From Salinarchaeum laminariae (GTDB lineage Archaea; Halobacteriota; Halobacteria; Halobacteriales; Salinarchaeaceae): a DNA stretch of 64,000 nt. Position 1 is the stretch's first letter. Every line of letters begins with the position of its first letter. This document shows, one piece after another, positions 8,748 through 16,152 of this stretch. A program made the position numbers and the translations under genes. The stretch covers positions 1,612,001-1,676,000 of the forward strand of contig NZ_CP096270.1 of assembly GCF_023204835.1 (NCBI RefSeq), in the 5' to 3' direction. Under the pieces are notes generated by a model. The model did not search any database, was not told where the DNA came from, and worked only from the letters and a program-made list of their open reading frames with translations.

Positions 8748-8867
8748 CTGACTGAGTTTTCGAGCGAAGCGAGAAAACGAGGGAAGGAGCAGGAGCGGAT
8801 TTGAATCCTGCGAGGAACGCGCAGTGACCGAAGGGAGCGAGCATTTCTCGCAACGGTTCAAATCCGG
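8725..8867 (+). repeat. tRNA-3'-end repeat unit (tRNA-Leu fragment locus)
   Basis: The 14-base T-arm sequence CGGTTCAAATCCGG occurs at 8725-8738 and again at 8854-8867, 129 bases apart. Between them lie a hairpin (GTTTTCGAGCGAAGCGAGAAAAC) and, at 8797-8808, an inverted T-arm-like GGATTTGAATCC. The same plan is seen downstream of the tRNA-Ser, tRNA-Pro and tRNA-Thr genes in this window. Confidence 0.6.
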
Positions 8868-9119
8868 TTCCACGGATCCCTACGAGTCTTCTCAGCGACC
8901 ACTCCTCCCAATCAGTCGGCCCGTCCTCTCAGATCACAATCTCCACTTCATCTATTGGGTGTTTGTAGGAAATAGGTGAATATAGTGCTATATATCGTTC
9001 TGGCTGGGGGATAGTTTTCGAATGTCGGAACATATAGTTGCTCTCGACGTCGAGGTCGGTCCATCACGCCGGTCCGGCGTTCGAGCGATCTCCGCCGATG
9101 GCGTGCACTCTCCTGACCA

Positions 9120-9560
9120 ATGTCCAGCACTGATCCGATCCGGACCGCCTTCGTCTGCGTCCAGAATGCCGGCCGCTCCCAGATGTCGACCGCATTCGCC
9201 GAACGCGAGCGCAAACGCCGCGGACTCGCCGATCAGGTCGAGATCCACACCGGCGGGACCCACCCTGCCGAGGCCGTCCACGACGGGGTCGTCGAGACCA
9301 TGGCGGAGGCGGGCTTCGACCTCTCGGATCGAACGCCCCGGAAGATAGACGAGGTGGAACTCCGCAGCTGTGACTACGTCGTGACGATGGGCTGCTCGAC
9401 GCTCGATCTCGGCGACGCGGCGGATTCCGTCGACGTCCGTGATTGGGCGCTGGACGATCCCGACGGTCGGGATCCAGAAGCGGTTCAGCGGATCCGCGAC
9501 GAGATCGAAGCGAAGGTCGTCGGACTGTTCGACGAGATCGAAGCCGACCTACGGGACTGA
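9120..9560 (+). CDS. Low-molecular-weight phosphatase / ArsC-like protein
   Basis: The 146-residue protein has the low-molecular-weight tyrosine phosphatase fold. Its P-loop is C13-V-Q-N-A-G-R19-S (C-x5-R) and a W-A-L-D-D-P segment near 115 supplies the general-acid Asp. The whole resembles thioredoxin-coupled arsenate reductases, including a Cys in VVTMGC near 97, but the third redox Cys expected a few residues later is missing. A protein-phosphatase role or arsenate reduction with another thiol partner are both possible. It stands alone as the first core-like gene to the right of the island junction, with no ars genes nearby. Confidence 0.7.
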   Translation: MSSTDPIRTAFVCVQNAGRSQMSTAFAERERKRRGLADQVEIHTGGTHPAEAVHDGVVETMAEAGFDLSDRTPRKIDEVELRSCDYVVTMGCSTLDLGDAADSVDVRDWALDDPDGRDPEAVQRIRDEIEAKVVGLFDEIEADLRD

Positions 9561-9693
9561 CTGCCGCGCACTCCGGCAACAACGTTCATTTGTGGTCGGT
9601 TCGGATTAACTGTAGAGCGAGTCTCGTCCTCGTCACCATGATATCACCGCGTTCCACCGCATCGTGTCAGTCCTCCCATAGGGGTGTGCCCCG

Positions 9694-10896
9694 ATGAGCG
9701 ACGAGGACTGGTTCGAGCGAGCAGTCGGTGACGACGCCGACGAGTCGACCGAGGAATCCCCAGAGGACGACCCGTCGACGGAGGAATCTGCTGGCGAGGA
9801 CTCAACCGACGATCCGACGGACAGATCGAAGGAGGACGGCGACGTGGCGGCCACGGGGCAGGCGAGTACGGCCGCCCCCAGCGAGATCGAGGAGGCCCTG
9901 CGCGACGTTACGGACGACGAGGGTGCCGATACCGGAGGAGAAACAGAACCGCAGGATGCACCGGGTATCGACGACGGCGTGTTCAGGCCGGAAGACATCG
10001 ACCCGGACGCAGCCGAGGAGGAGACCGGCGGGCTCTTCGAGGACGATTTCACGGCCGCGCTCCAGGAGGCGGAGGACGAGGGGTTCGGCATGGGCGGCGG
10101 TGCCGATCCGACCGATCCCGAGTTCTCGATGGGAACCGACGCCGGCGGCGGATTCGGCGACGTCGGCGTCGAGGATCTCGACGGCGATCTCGACTCGGAA
10201 ATCCCTCGCATCGACCTCGGCATCGAGGGGCTCGACGAGATGATACATGGCGGCGTTCCCGAACGCTCGTTGATGGTCGCGATCGGCTCGGCCGGGACCG
10301 GGAAGACGACGTTCGGCCACCAGTTCCTGCACGGTGGTCTCACGAACGGCGAGCGGGCGGTGTTCATCGCCCTCGAGGAGTCCCGAGAGCGCGTGATCCG
10401 CTCGGCGACGGAGAAGGGGTTCGACTACGACGAGTACGTGGAGGACGGCCAGCTCGCCGTCGTCGACATCGACCCCGTCGAGATGGCCAACAGTCTCCAG
10501 ACGATCCGAAGCGAACTCCCGCGGCTCATCGACGAGTTCGGCGCCCAGCGGCTCGTCCTTGACTCCGTCTCCCTGCTCGAGATGATGTACGACCAGCGCG
10601 CCACCCGCCGGAACGAGATCTACGACTTCACCAAGAGCCTCAAAGAGGCCGGTATCACGACCATGCTGACCAGCGAGGCCAGCGAGGACACGCCCTACGC
10701 CTCCCGACACGGCATCGTCGAGTATCTCACCGACGCGGTCTTCATCCTCCAGTACGTTCGCCCGTCGGACTTCCGCGAGACGCGGATGGCGATCGAGATC
10801 CAGAAGATCCGGGACGCGAACCATTCCCGAGAGATGAAACCCTACGAGATCACTAGCGACGGAATCGAAGTGTTCCGGCAGGCGAATCTGTTCTAG
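9694..10896 (+). CDS. KaiC-family RecA-like ATPase with long acidic N-terminus
   Basis: In this 400-residue protein, residues 1-165 are extremely acidic and low-complexity (Asp/Glu/Thr/Ser runs), probably disordered. Residues 168-400 are a single KaiC/RadA-type ATPase domain: PRIDLGIEGLDEMIHGGVP, Walker A GSAGTGKTT near 198, Walker B RLVLDSVS near 288, and a C-terminal IRDANHSREMKPYEI segment typical of archaeal KaiC-domain proteins. With one ATPase domain rather than two, it is not a clock KaiC. Such proteins in haloarchaea are often linked to signalling or motility, but nothing nearby indicates a partner. A nested-hairpin repeat lies 7 bases after the stop codon. Confidence 0.75.
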   Translation: MSDEDWFERAVGDDADESTEESPEDDPSTEESAGEDSTDDPTDRSKEDGDVAATGQASTAAPSEIEEALRDVTDDEGADTGGETEPQDAPGIDDGVFRPEDIDPDAAEEETGGLFEDDFTAALQEAEDEGFGMGGGADPTDPEFSMGTDAGGGFGDVGVEDLDGDLDSEIPRIDLGIEGLDEMIHGGVPERSLMVAIGSAGTGKTTFGHQFLHGGLTNGERAVFIALEESRERVIRSATEKGFDYDEYVEDGQLAVVDIDPVEMANSLQTIRSELPRLIDEFGAQRLVLDSVSLLEMMYDQRATRRNEIYDFTKSLKEAGITTMLTSEASEDTPYASRHGIVEYLTDAVFILQYVRPSDFRETRMAIEIQKIRDANHSREMKPYEITSDGIEVFRQANLF

Positions 10897-10902
10897 GCCA
10901 CC

Positions 10903-11024
10903 TTTTTTCGAGGAGGGTTTCCTCGCGAGCCGGAGGCTCGTGGTTCGAGAGAGCGAAGCTCTCTCGTCATCACGAAAGACGCGAAGCGTCTTTCGAACGA
11001 CTGCGGGAACCCTCCTCGAAAAAA
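10903..11024 (+). repeat. Nested-hairpin repeat, copy A
   Basis: The outer arms are inverted (TTTTTTCGAGGAGGGTTTCC ... GGGAACCCTCCTCGAAAAAA). Inside are stacked palindromes: GCGAGCCGGAGGCTCG, GAGAGAGCGAAGCTCTCTC and AAGACGCGAAGCGTCTT. Positions 10915-11016 are identical to 41635-41736. It lies between the KaiC-like gene and rnp3, where it could terminate transcription. Two more hairpins follow at 11041-11100 (GCCGTGCC...GGCACGG and CGCTCGCTCAC...). Confidence 0.85.
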
Positions 11025-11165
11025 TCTGGACCAAAAAAGGCCGTGCCTCACTCCGTTCGGCACGGTGAATCGCTCGCTCACTTCGTTCGCTCGCGAATGC
11101 TCCCGCACAGCACAGCCGCCACCCGCTCCGAAAGGCGGAAGGCCGGCGCCTGCGACCGCGGTGAT

Positions 11166-11870
11166 ATGTACGAGGCCGTCCACGCAGCGCCGGAGGGGGA
11201 GTCGACGGTCTCGCGTCTCGCGATCACTGCGAGGGAGTACGGCTACGATGGGATCGTCGTGCGTAATCACGGCGATCAGCGCGCCGAGTTCGACGCCGCC
11301 GCCGTCGCCGAGGAGACCGGCGTCGACGTGGTGAACGGCGTGGAGATCAGTGCGGAGGATCCTCAGCAGGCGAGTGGCTACCTCGGGAACTTCCGTCCCG
11401 ATTACACGCTGCTTGTAGTTCACGGTGGCACTACGGAGCTGAATCGCTTCGCCGTCGAGCAGGAGAAAGTCGACGTGCTCGCCCATCCGATGGCAGGCGA
11501 CGGCGATCTGAATCACGTGCTGGCGAACGCGGCTGCCGAGCACGGCGTTCGCATCGAGGTGAATCTTCGGCCTGTGCTGCGGGAGTCCGGTGGCACGCGG
11601 GTGCGTGCGATCAAGGACCTACGGAAGTGCTGGGAGCTGATCGAGGACGCCGACGCGCCGTTCGTGGTCTCCGCGGATCCACGATCCCACCTGCAGCTCC
11701 GCGGGGTCCGTGAGCTACGAGCCCTGGGCGAGGAGATCGGCCTACCGGGAGAGGCGATCGAATCGGGGCTCGCCGAATGGGGTCGGCTGGCCGAGCGCAA
11801 CCGGGAGATCAACTCCGAGTCGTTCATTGAGCCGGGCGTCGAACTGGGACCATATGACCCAGAATCCTGA
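11166..11870 (+). CDS. rnp3: Ribonuclease P protein component 3 (Rpp30)
   Basis: 234 residues from the ATG at 11166; the upstream in-frame extension reads through hairpin repeats and is not coding. The protein is the archaeal Rpp30 TIM-barrel: MYEAVHAAPEG start, YGYDGIVVRNH strand, VVNGVEI, VDVLAHPM and a VEINLR-like IEVNLRPVL segment, with PFVVSADP near the end. Rpp30 pairs with Pop5 to support the catalytic domain of RNase P RNA in 5' maturation of tRNAs. It opens a cluster rnp3 / methyltransferase / rnp2 / psmA / SBDS; its 3' end overlaps the next start by 17 bases, which suggests translational coupling. Confidence 0.9.
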   Translation: MYEAVHAAPEGESTVSRLAITAREYGYDGIVVRNHGDQRAEFDAAAVAEETGVDVVNGVEISAEDPQQASGYLGNFRPDYTLLVVHGGTTELNRFAVEQEKVDVLAHPMAGDGDLNHVLANAAAEHGVRIEVNLRPVLRESGGTRVRAIKDLRKCWELIEDADAPFVVSADPRSHLQLRGVRELRALGEEIGLPGEAIESGLAEWGRLAERNREINSESFIEPGVELGPYDPES

Positions 11871-12486
11871 GGACCACGCGGCCCGCTTTACCGAGGTCGC
11901 CGAAGAGTACGACGACGATTCCAGCGAGGAGTATCTTGCCTGCGCCAGCGGCGTAATCGAAGCCGCGGCGCCAGAGCCCGACGACGTCGTGCTCGATCTC
12001 GGTGCGGGCACGGGAGCGATCGGTCTCGCTCTGGCAGAGGACGCTGGCCGCGTCGTACTGCGCGATCTCAGCGAGGGCATGCTCGATCAGGCTCGTGAGA
12101 AGATCGCCGACCGCGGCCTCTCGAACGTCGAGATCGGCGAGGGGTCCTTCCGCGAACCGAACTACGACGGCCCGGTGGACGTGATCGTCTCGAACTTCGC
12201 GCTCCATCACCTCTCCGACGAGGAGAAGCGAGAAGCGATCCGTATCTGGGCTGCCTACGAGCCCGAACGGATCGTCCTCGGCGACGTCATGTTCTTCGAG
12301 GAGCCAGATCCGAGCGTCTCCTTCTTCTCGCCCGACGTGGACGATCCCGCGACCGTCGGCACGCTCGTCGAGGCGTTCACGGACGAGGGGTACGCCGTCG
12401 CGGACGTCCAGCGCGTCCACGACCAGGTCGGCGTGATCGTCACTCATCGGATCGGCGAAGGCGACATCGTTCCGGGCGCCGAGTGA
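11854..12486 (+). CDS. Class I SAM-dependent methyltransferase
   Basis: 210 residues from the ATG at 11854, within the end of rnp3. Motif I is VVLDLGAGTGAIGLAL (about residues 44-59), followed by an acidic loop (VVLRDLSEGMLDQAR) and a motif IV-like VDVIVSNFALHHL. This is a Rossmann-fold methyltransferase of the UbiE/small-molecule type. Orthologues lie between the two RNase P protein genes in other haloarchaea, as I recall, so a role in RNA processing is possible, but the substrate is unknown. Confidence 0.8.
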   Translation: MTQNPEDHAARFTEVAEEYDDDSSEEYLACASGVIEAAAPEPDDVVLDLGAGTGAIGLALAEDAGRVVLRDLSEGMLDQAREKIADRGLSNVEIGEGSFREPNYDGPVDVIVSNFALHHLSDEEKREAIRIWAAYEPERIVLGDVMFFEEPDPSVSFFSPDVDDPATVGTLVEAFTDEGYAVADVQRVHDQVGVIVTHRIGEGDIVPGAE

Positions 12487-12523
12487 GCCGGGACCACTAC
12501 TCTACAGATCCAGAAACTCCCCG

Positions 12524-13054
12524 ATGAAACATCTCCCAAAACACCTCCAACCACGCTACCGGTATCTCGCGGTCGGCATCGAATCGTGGCCCGACGCCAC
12601 GGTCGATCGTCGCGGGTTCCAGCGAGCGCTCTGGGACGAAACGCGAGCACTGCTCGGCGATCCAGGGAGCGCCGCCGTCGACCCATCCGTGTTGCAGTTC
12701 GATCGAGAGGGCTCAGTCGGGCGAGCGATCGTTCGCGTCCGGCGTGGAACTGTGGACCGCGCCCGCGCTGCACTGGCCTGTATCGACGCCATCGACGGCG
12801 ACCCCGTCGGACTCCGAGTGCGGGGCGCGAGCGGGACCGTCCGTGCCTGTGAAGAAAAGTATTTAGGCGGGCCACCGGAACCATCTGAGGAGAGAACCGT
12901 CGTGTACCAACGCCAGGAGCGCACCGCGACCGCCCGCTCGCCGCGGGTGGACGTTCGGCAGGGCGACGCGTTCCTCGGCGTCACGGAGTTCGACTGCGAG
13001 ACACCCAACCGCGACGCCGAAATCGGCGAGAATCACGAATCCGACCGCGATTAA
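12524..13054 (+). CDS. rnp2: Ribonuclease P protein component 2 (Pop5/Rpp14)
   Basis: The 176-residue protein begins MKHLPKHLQPRYRYLAVGIE, the conserved Pop5 start. The RNP-like core runs to about residue 110 (GRAIVRVRRGTVDRARAALACI), with SGTVRACEEKYL as the C-terminal core helix. The last 55 residues are a haloarchaeal extension rich in charged residues. It binds Rpp30 and the RNase P RNA catalytic core. Only 4 bases separate it from psmA, which indicates one transcript. Confidence 0.9.
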   Translation: MKHLPKHLQPRYRYLAVGIESWPDATVDRRGFQRALWDETRALLGDPGSAAVDPSVLQFDREGSVGRAIVRVRRGTVDRARAALACIDAIDGDPVGLRVRGASGTVRACEEKYLGGPPEPSEERTVVYQRQERTATARSPRVDVRQGDAFLGVTEFDCETPNRDAEIGENHESDRD

Positions 13055-13058
13055 CACT

Positions 13059-13853
<795 letters not shown>

Positions 13854-13989
13854 CGAACGCACCTTTTTGCGGCGATCGGGGGTTCCGCTGTATTCTACTC
13901 GCTGGCGACCGACGGGACTCCCCGCTCGCGGCCGAATCGACGGGCATCTCCGGGAAAGGCATTTGCCCCGGGGGGTGTTACCGGGAGGT

Positions 13990-14715
13990 ATGATATCCCT
14001 GGACGAGGCGGTGACGGCACGCCTGGAGTCCCACGGCACCCGCTTCGAGGTGCTGGTCGACCCCGACGCCGCGCTGGAGATCAAGCGTGGCGAGTTCGAG
14101 GGCGAACTCGAGGACGTGATCGCCGCCGAGGACGTGTTCGAGGACGCCGCAAGCGGCGATCGACCCGCGGAAGGCGATCTCGAAGAGGTCTTCGACACGA
14201 CCGATCCCCTCGAGATCATCCCACAAGTCATTCGGGACGGCGAGATCCAGATCACCGCTGAGCAGCGCCGCGAGATGCAGGAACAGAAGTACAAACAGCT
14301 GGTCAACCGCATCACCCGGAACGCGGTCAACCCCCAGATGGACGACGCGCCGCATCCGCCCGAGCGCATCGAGAGCGCGCTCGAGGAGACCGACTTCCGA
14401 ATCGACCCGATGGAGCCCGTCGAGCCCCAGGTCGAGGAAGCACTCGATGCACTGCGACCCGTCATCCCCATCCGTTTCGACGAGGTGACCGTCGCCGTGC
14501 AGGTCCCCGCCGATTACGCTGGCAGCGCACAGGCCCGCATCCGACAGTTCGGCGATCTCGACCGCGAAGAGTGGCAGCCCGACGGCTCCTGGGTCGGCGT
14601 CATCACGTTCCCCGCAGGGATGCAGGACGACTTCTACGACCTCGTCAACGAGCACACGAGCGGGGAGGCCGAGACCCGCATCGTCAACGACGAAGACGAG
14701 ATCAGCACCCGGTAA
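13990..14715 (+). CDS. SBDS/Sdo1 family ribosome maturation protein
   Basis: 241 residues from the ATG at 13990; GGGAGGT just upstream is a plausible ribosome binding site and the longer upstream frame is not needed. The protein shows the three-domain SBDS layout: MISLDEAVTARLESHGTRFEVLVDPD at the N-terminus, a middle helix region (QRREMQEQKYKQLVNRITRNAVNPQ) and a C-terminal ferredoxin-like domain (RPVIPIRFDEVTVAVQVP). SBDS releases aIF6 from the large ribosomal subunit together with an EF-2-like GTPase. It closes the rnp3-psmA cluster. Confidence 0.92.
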   Translation: MISLDEAVTARLESHGTRFEVLVDPDAALEIKRGEFEGELEDVIAAEDVFEDAASGDRPAEGDLEEVFDTTDPLEIIPQVIRDGEIQITAEQRREMQEQKYKQLVNRITRNAVNPQMDDAPHPPERIESALEETDFRIDPMEPVEPQVEEALDALRPVIPIRFDEVTVAVQVPADYAGSAQARIRQFGDLDREEWQPDGSWVGVITFPAGMQDDFYDLVNEHTSGEAETRIVNDEDEISTR

Positions 14716-14808
14716 CGGAGACCGATCACTGCTGTCGACTCTTCACGATCATTCCGCCGACCAGAACGAAAGTCCTTAAGCGACGGACTGCGCTACATTC
14801 GCCTGCGG

Positions 14809-14890
14809 GCCAGGATGGCCGAATGGCAAGGCGCACGCCTGGAAAGCGTGTTCCCTTTCGGGATTCAGGGTTCAAATCCCTGTCCTGGCG
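14809..14890 (+). tRNA. tRNA-Ser (anticodon GGA)
   Basis: Acceptor GCCAGGA pairs with TCCTGGC, discriminator G at 14890. The anticodon arm is CACGC-CTGGAAA-GCGTG, giving anticodon GGA. The long variable arm (TTCCCTTTCGGGA) is that of a class II serine tRNA. The T-arm is CAGGG-TTCAAAT-CCCTG. No CCA is encoded. The last 20 bases recur twice downstream. Confidence 0.96.
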
Positions 14891-15213
14891 TTTCTCGACG
14901 CACTCTGTGAGCGAGGAGCGATAGCGACGAGCGAACCTCGCGTCGAGAAACGACGTCATGGGATTTGAGCTTGCGAGTCGCAGCCCGGACCGGCCGAATG
15001 TAATGAGGCCGCATGCCCGGACCGTCTCGCGGTGTTCAAATCCCTGTCCTGGCGTTCTTCGCCGGACAACACGAACGAGGAGCGGCAGCGACGAGTGAGC
15101 TGTCCGGCGAAGACGGATTCGTAGGGATTTGTACCCTGGAAGTCGCAGCGTGCGAAGTGAGCGGAGCGAACGAGCTCGACCGTCTTCCTCTGGTTCAAAT
15201 CCCTGTCCTGGCG
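14871..15213 (+). repeat. Tandem tRNA-3'-end repeats downstream of tRNA-Ser
   Basis: The 20-base tRNA-Ser 3' end TTCAAATCCCTGTCCTGGCG occurs inside the gene (14871-14890) and exactly again at 15035-15054 and 15194-15213, at spacings of 164 and 159 bases. The first interval contains the hairpin TTTCTCGACGC...GCGTCGAGAAA and the second CTTCGCCGGACA...TGTCCGGCGAAG. Each then has an inverted GGGATTTG (14960, 15124). The loops share GAGCGAGGAGCG-like runs. The copies lack the rest of a tRNA. Confidence 0.9.
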
Positions 15214-15385
15214 TTTTGCGACCGACTGCACGAGTGCGGAGCGGGCGCGACCCGGGGCCGGTCTCAGCGAAATCGACCACCTGCTGAGTCTCCGTCCGTC
15301 GCCACCGGCACATTCGCTTCGCTCGCGTTCCGGTGGACTCATCTTCCGAGCTAGTACTCGCCGACGCTCTCGCCACCGTCGAGAA

Positions 15386-15545
15386 ATGGGGCGCCCGGAT
15401 TTGAATCGGTGGCAGACGGTCTGGGGTTGCTCGCTCCGCTGCGCTCTCAGGCTGGTCTTCCAGAATTCAAATCCGGCCGCTCGGCATCGATTTGCTCCTC
15501 GCGTCCGCTCGTCGCAGAATTGATGGGGCCGCCCGAATTTGAATC
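15386..15545 (-). repeat. tRNA-3'-end repeat downstream of tRNA-Pro
   Basis: Reading the minus strand, the tRNA-Pro end GATTCAAATTCGGGCGG.CCCCAT (15545-15523) is followed 137 bases later by a near copy GATTCAAATCCGGGCGCCCCAT (15407-15386). An inverted T-arm-like motif (CCGGATTTGAAT on this strand, 15476-15465) lies between, with GAGCGCAGCGGAGCGAGC nearby. This is the same organisation as at tRNA-Ser. Confidence 0.75.
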
Positions 15546-15596
15546 GGGGTTGCAGCGTCCCAAACGCTGAAGGATACCAAGCTACCCCACGGCCCC
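15524..15596 (-). tRNA. tRNA-Pro (anticodon TGG)
   Basis: Acceptor GGGGCCG pairs perfectly with CGGCCCC, discriminator A. The anticodon arm is CAGCG-TTTGGGA-CGCTG, giving TGG. The T-arm is CCCGA-TTCAAAT-TCGGG. Length is 73 bases and no CCA is encoded. Confidence 0.96.
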
Positions 15597-15696
15597 GCAA
15601 CTGTCGTTCGAGCGACCGGCGGTAAAGGGTTTCGCTGGGCCGGAGGGTGTGTCATTGTCCCGCACAGTTTTGGTGGTCGCCTCTCTATGATATGCC

Positions 15697-16113
15697 ATGG
15701 CACTTCGGGAGCGGTCCGAGCTGGTCGGGTTCGACGCCGACGAGGCGTGCCAGTACCTGCTCGAAGCCGTCGGTGAGGATCTGCTGGTCGTCGCGGAGTA
15801 TACCCCGGGGGACTACCGCCTGCTGTACGTCGGCGAGGAGTTGGAATCGAAGTACGGATCGACCGATGCAGTCGTCGCGGCGGCGGACTCGATCCACGAG
15901 TATATCGACCTCGACTTCCGCGAGCGGGAGCTGTTTCTCGACCTGTATCCGACGCTGGAGGACGTGGACGGATTGATCACGATCGCTGACCAGCGATCAG
16001 TCGTCCGCGTCATCACGGCCGACGACGAAGGGCTCTACTTCTCGGTGCCACTGGACGTTTCGGCGACCGAACTGGTGCAGGACGTCATCGCGATCGTCGA
16101 CCGAACTATCTGA
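15697..16113 (+). CDS. Conserved haloarchaeal protein, unknown function
   Basis: This is a 138-residue soluble acidic protein. It begins MALRERSELVGFDADEACQYLLEAVG and has an alternating strand/helix pattern with LLVVAEYTPGDYRLLYVG and RSVVRVITADDEGLYFSVPLD. The ending, in which a strand is followed by an amphipathic helix (VQDVIAIVDRTI), recalls small haloarchaeal sensor-like or regulatory proteins. No catalytic or metal motif is visible. It converges with the helicase gene at 16153. Confidence 0.7.
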   Translation: MALRERSELVGFDADEACQYLLEAVGEDLLVVAEYTPGDYRLLYVGEELESKYGSTDAVVAAADSIHEYIDLDFRERELFLDLYPTLEDVDGLITIADQRSVVRVITADDEGLYFSVPLDVSATELVQDVIAIVDRTI

Positions 16114-16152
16114 GCATGCGCTGGACCGCTGCGATGGCCGACTGTGGTCGGG

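Larger units (their letters stand above)
8548..9119. other. Non-coding junction between accessory block and core genome
   Basis: It holds, in order, a TATA-like run (TTTTTTATAG near 8598), a small hairpin GCGGCAAGAAACGCCGC near 8643-8659, the tRNA-Leu 3' fragment (8704-8747), its hairpin-containing repeat unit (to about 8870), and an AT-rich stretch near 8970-9000 (TATAGTGCTATATATCG) that could carry the promoter of the phosphatase gene at 9120. No protein gene is supported. GC rises sharply to the right of this point. Confidence 0.5.

Noticed and set aside
8643..8755. Intact tRNA gene, perhaps with an intron, ending at 8747
   Set aside because: The 3' part is tRNA-Leu, but no upstream sequence can form the GCGCGGG acceptor strand or a matching D-arm, so it is a fragment.
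15035..15213. CRISPR-like array in the regularly spaced 20-base repeats
   Set aside because: Repeats are exact copies of the tRNA-Ser end, only three units occur, spacers are about 140 bases with hairpins, and no cas gene is near.
14726..15376. Minus-strand 216-residue frame across tRNA-Ser and its repeats, with motifs such as TPGQGFEP and RQDRDLNPE
   Set aside because: These peptides are the known false translations of tRNA T-arms and acceptor ends read backwards; the frame exists only because the repeats lack stops.
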